Origin: Desulfobacter hydrogenophilus
Lineage (GTDB): Bacteria > Desulfobacterota > Desulfobacteria > Desulfobacterales > Desulfobacteraceae
Reading direction: 5' to 3'
Assembly (NCBI RefSeq): GCF_004319545.1
Contig: NZ_CP036313.1
Span: forward strand, 1,676,501-1,740,500
DNA length: 64,000 bases
In this document: one piece after another, positions 63,357 through 64,000 of the stretch
How the letters are laid out: each line of letters starts with the position of its first letter
How positions within the stretch are numbered: position 1 is the first letter of the stretch
The notes under the pieces: generated by a model
What the model was told of the DNA's origin: nothing
The model's input: the letters and a program-made list of their open reading frames with translations, nothing else
Databases searched by the model: none
Made by a program: the position numbers and the translations under genes

Positions 63357-64000
63357 TCAGTTCAACAAAGGGGTGAGGATAAAATATCCGCCCAAAAGGG
63401 CTATGGTTATTCCGGCAAGTTTTCTGAACCAGGCCCCGGCACCGTTCCATGCGCTGTTCTCAAGCAACTTTTTTACCGCTGCAGTCGAGCTGCCGGCAAT
63501 AACGATGGGCAGGCAATGGCCCACGGCGAAAAGGATAATCAAAACGATGCCTGCGGTTAATTTTTCCTGGACAGTGATAATTGCCAGTATCGGGGCAATA
63601 AACCCGAATGTGCATGATCCGGACAAAACACCATAGGCAAGGCCGAGTACAAACGCCCCGAATTTGCCCTTGATATTTAGCTTGTGCAACGGCCCCCCAG
63701 GCATCGCGCATTTTTCAACGCCCAGCATCCCAAGGGCGACCCAGATCAGGATCATGCCGACCAGAACCTGCCACCAGCTTCCCACATCTCCCAACATCCG
63801 TCCAAGCAGGGCACAGATGATGCCGATCAAAGCAATGGTAATAAAAAGCCCGGTTGTAAAAAGGACAGAATAAATGCCGGCCTGCCTGGGCTGTACCATT
63901 TTTTCCTGGCCGCCCACATATCCGACGATCAAGGGGATGGAAGCCAGATGGCAGGGACTGAACAACACGCTGATCACACCCCACAAAAAGCATCCGGCTG
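63357..64000 (-). CDS. CcdA/DsbD-like membrane thiol-reductant transporter, 5' end outside window
   Basis: 214 residues visible; the frame is open to the right edge (AGCFLWGVISVLFSPCHLAS), so the true start lies outside. About six membrane segments. The CcdA signature SPCHLASIPLIVGYVGG carries the first redox cysteine, and GVLSGSCTFGFIAPILA the second. CcdA moves electrons across the membrane from thioredoxin to periplasmic thiol proteins, for example in cytochrome c maturation. Cys in VEKCAMPGG is extra. It precedes the rhodanese and TauE/SafE genes in the direction of transcription. Confidence 0.88.
   Translation of the reverse strand, partial: AGCFLWGVISVLFSPCHLASIPLIVGYVGGQEKMVQPRQAGIYSVLFTTGLFITIALIGIICALLGRMLGDVGSWWQVLVGMILIWVALGMLGVEKCAMPGGPLHKLNIKGKFGAFVLGLAYGVLSGSCTFGFIAPILAIITVQEKLTAGIVLIILFAVGHCLPIVIAGSSTAAVKKLLENSAWNGAGAWFRKLAGITIALLGGYFILTPLLN

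Noticed and set aside
1..64000. tRNA, rRNA genes and CRISPR arrays
   Set aside because: Looked for T-loop-like motifs and regularly spaced direct repeats on both strands; none convincing was found.

Overview
The window looks like a piece of the chromosome of a strictly anaerobic, sulfate-reducing deltaproteobacterium (Desulfobacterota) close to Desulfobacter. The main reason is a two-gene ATP-citrate lyase together with a four-subunit 2-oxoglutarate:ferredoxin oxidoreductase. Desulfobacter is known to run a citric acid cycle through ATP-citrate lyase when it oxidises acetate. [NiFe]-hydrogenase maturation genes, corrinoid salvage genes, an ATP-grasp acyl-CoA ligase and several small ferredoxins and radical SAM enzymes fit the same lifestyle. 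The organism is inferred; no rRNA or tRNA gene is present to fix it.

Layout, left to right. 1-5634: the 5' part of a very large GC-rich Tc-toxin-like SpvB/TcdB/Rhs gene, open at the left edge, followed by a decayed IS5-type element (6041-6594). 6.8-13.0 kb: housekeeping genes on the minus strand: a small ferredoxin, a LigB-type dioxygenase, a diadenylate cyclase fused to YbbR repeats, a DUF2914 protein, an S4 RNA-binding protein and an acyl-CoA ligase. 13.1-19.8 kb: an accessory island. It holds a REP-like palindrome, a RAYT transposase relic and an integron-type cassette array without integrase: ACT protein, lipocalin, MFS exporter and two small lipoproteins, all on the minus strand and separated by attC-like sites. 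A group II intron of the attC-inserting type, with most of its reverse transcriptase deleted, sits in one attC in the opposite orientation, and a stub of a second copy sits in another. An apparently intact 1.7-kb IS closes the island.

20.2-27.3 kb: a two-component pair, minCDE, aspS and hisS. 28.2-32.3 kb: ATP-citrate lyase, with an unusually long 907-aa large subunit. 32.7-38.9 kb: cobO, a FapA-like protein, thpR, an Elp3-like radical SAM protein, a PHP domain fused to RNase III, and a DksA/TraR protein. Two near-consensus parS sequences lie here. 39.0-43.8 kb: hypCFDE. 44.4-49.1 kb: a radical SAM protein, a P-loop ATPase and korDABC.

49.2-58.4 kb: corrinoid uptake. A cobalamin riboswitch precedes a BtuB-type receptor gene that is broken three ways: a frameshift, an IS21 insertion and loss of its middle. 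Next to it is an intact operon encoding a binding protein fused to CbiZ (adenosylcobinamide amidohydrolase), then BtuF, BtuC and BtuD. 58.6-64.0 kb: a MITE-like repeat, acyl-CoA dehydrogenase, an XRE-cupin regulator, IlvE, a TauE/SafE permease, a rhodanese and a CcdA-like protein cut by the right edge.

The most unusual items are the intron-bearing integrase-less cassette array, the PHP-RNase III fusion, the BtuF-CbiZ fusion, the CdaA-YbbR fusion and the enlarged ATP-citrate lyase subunit.
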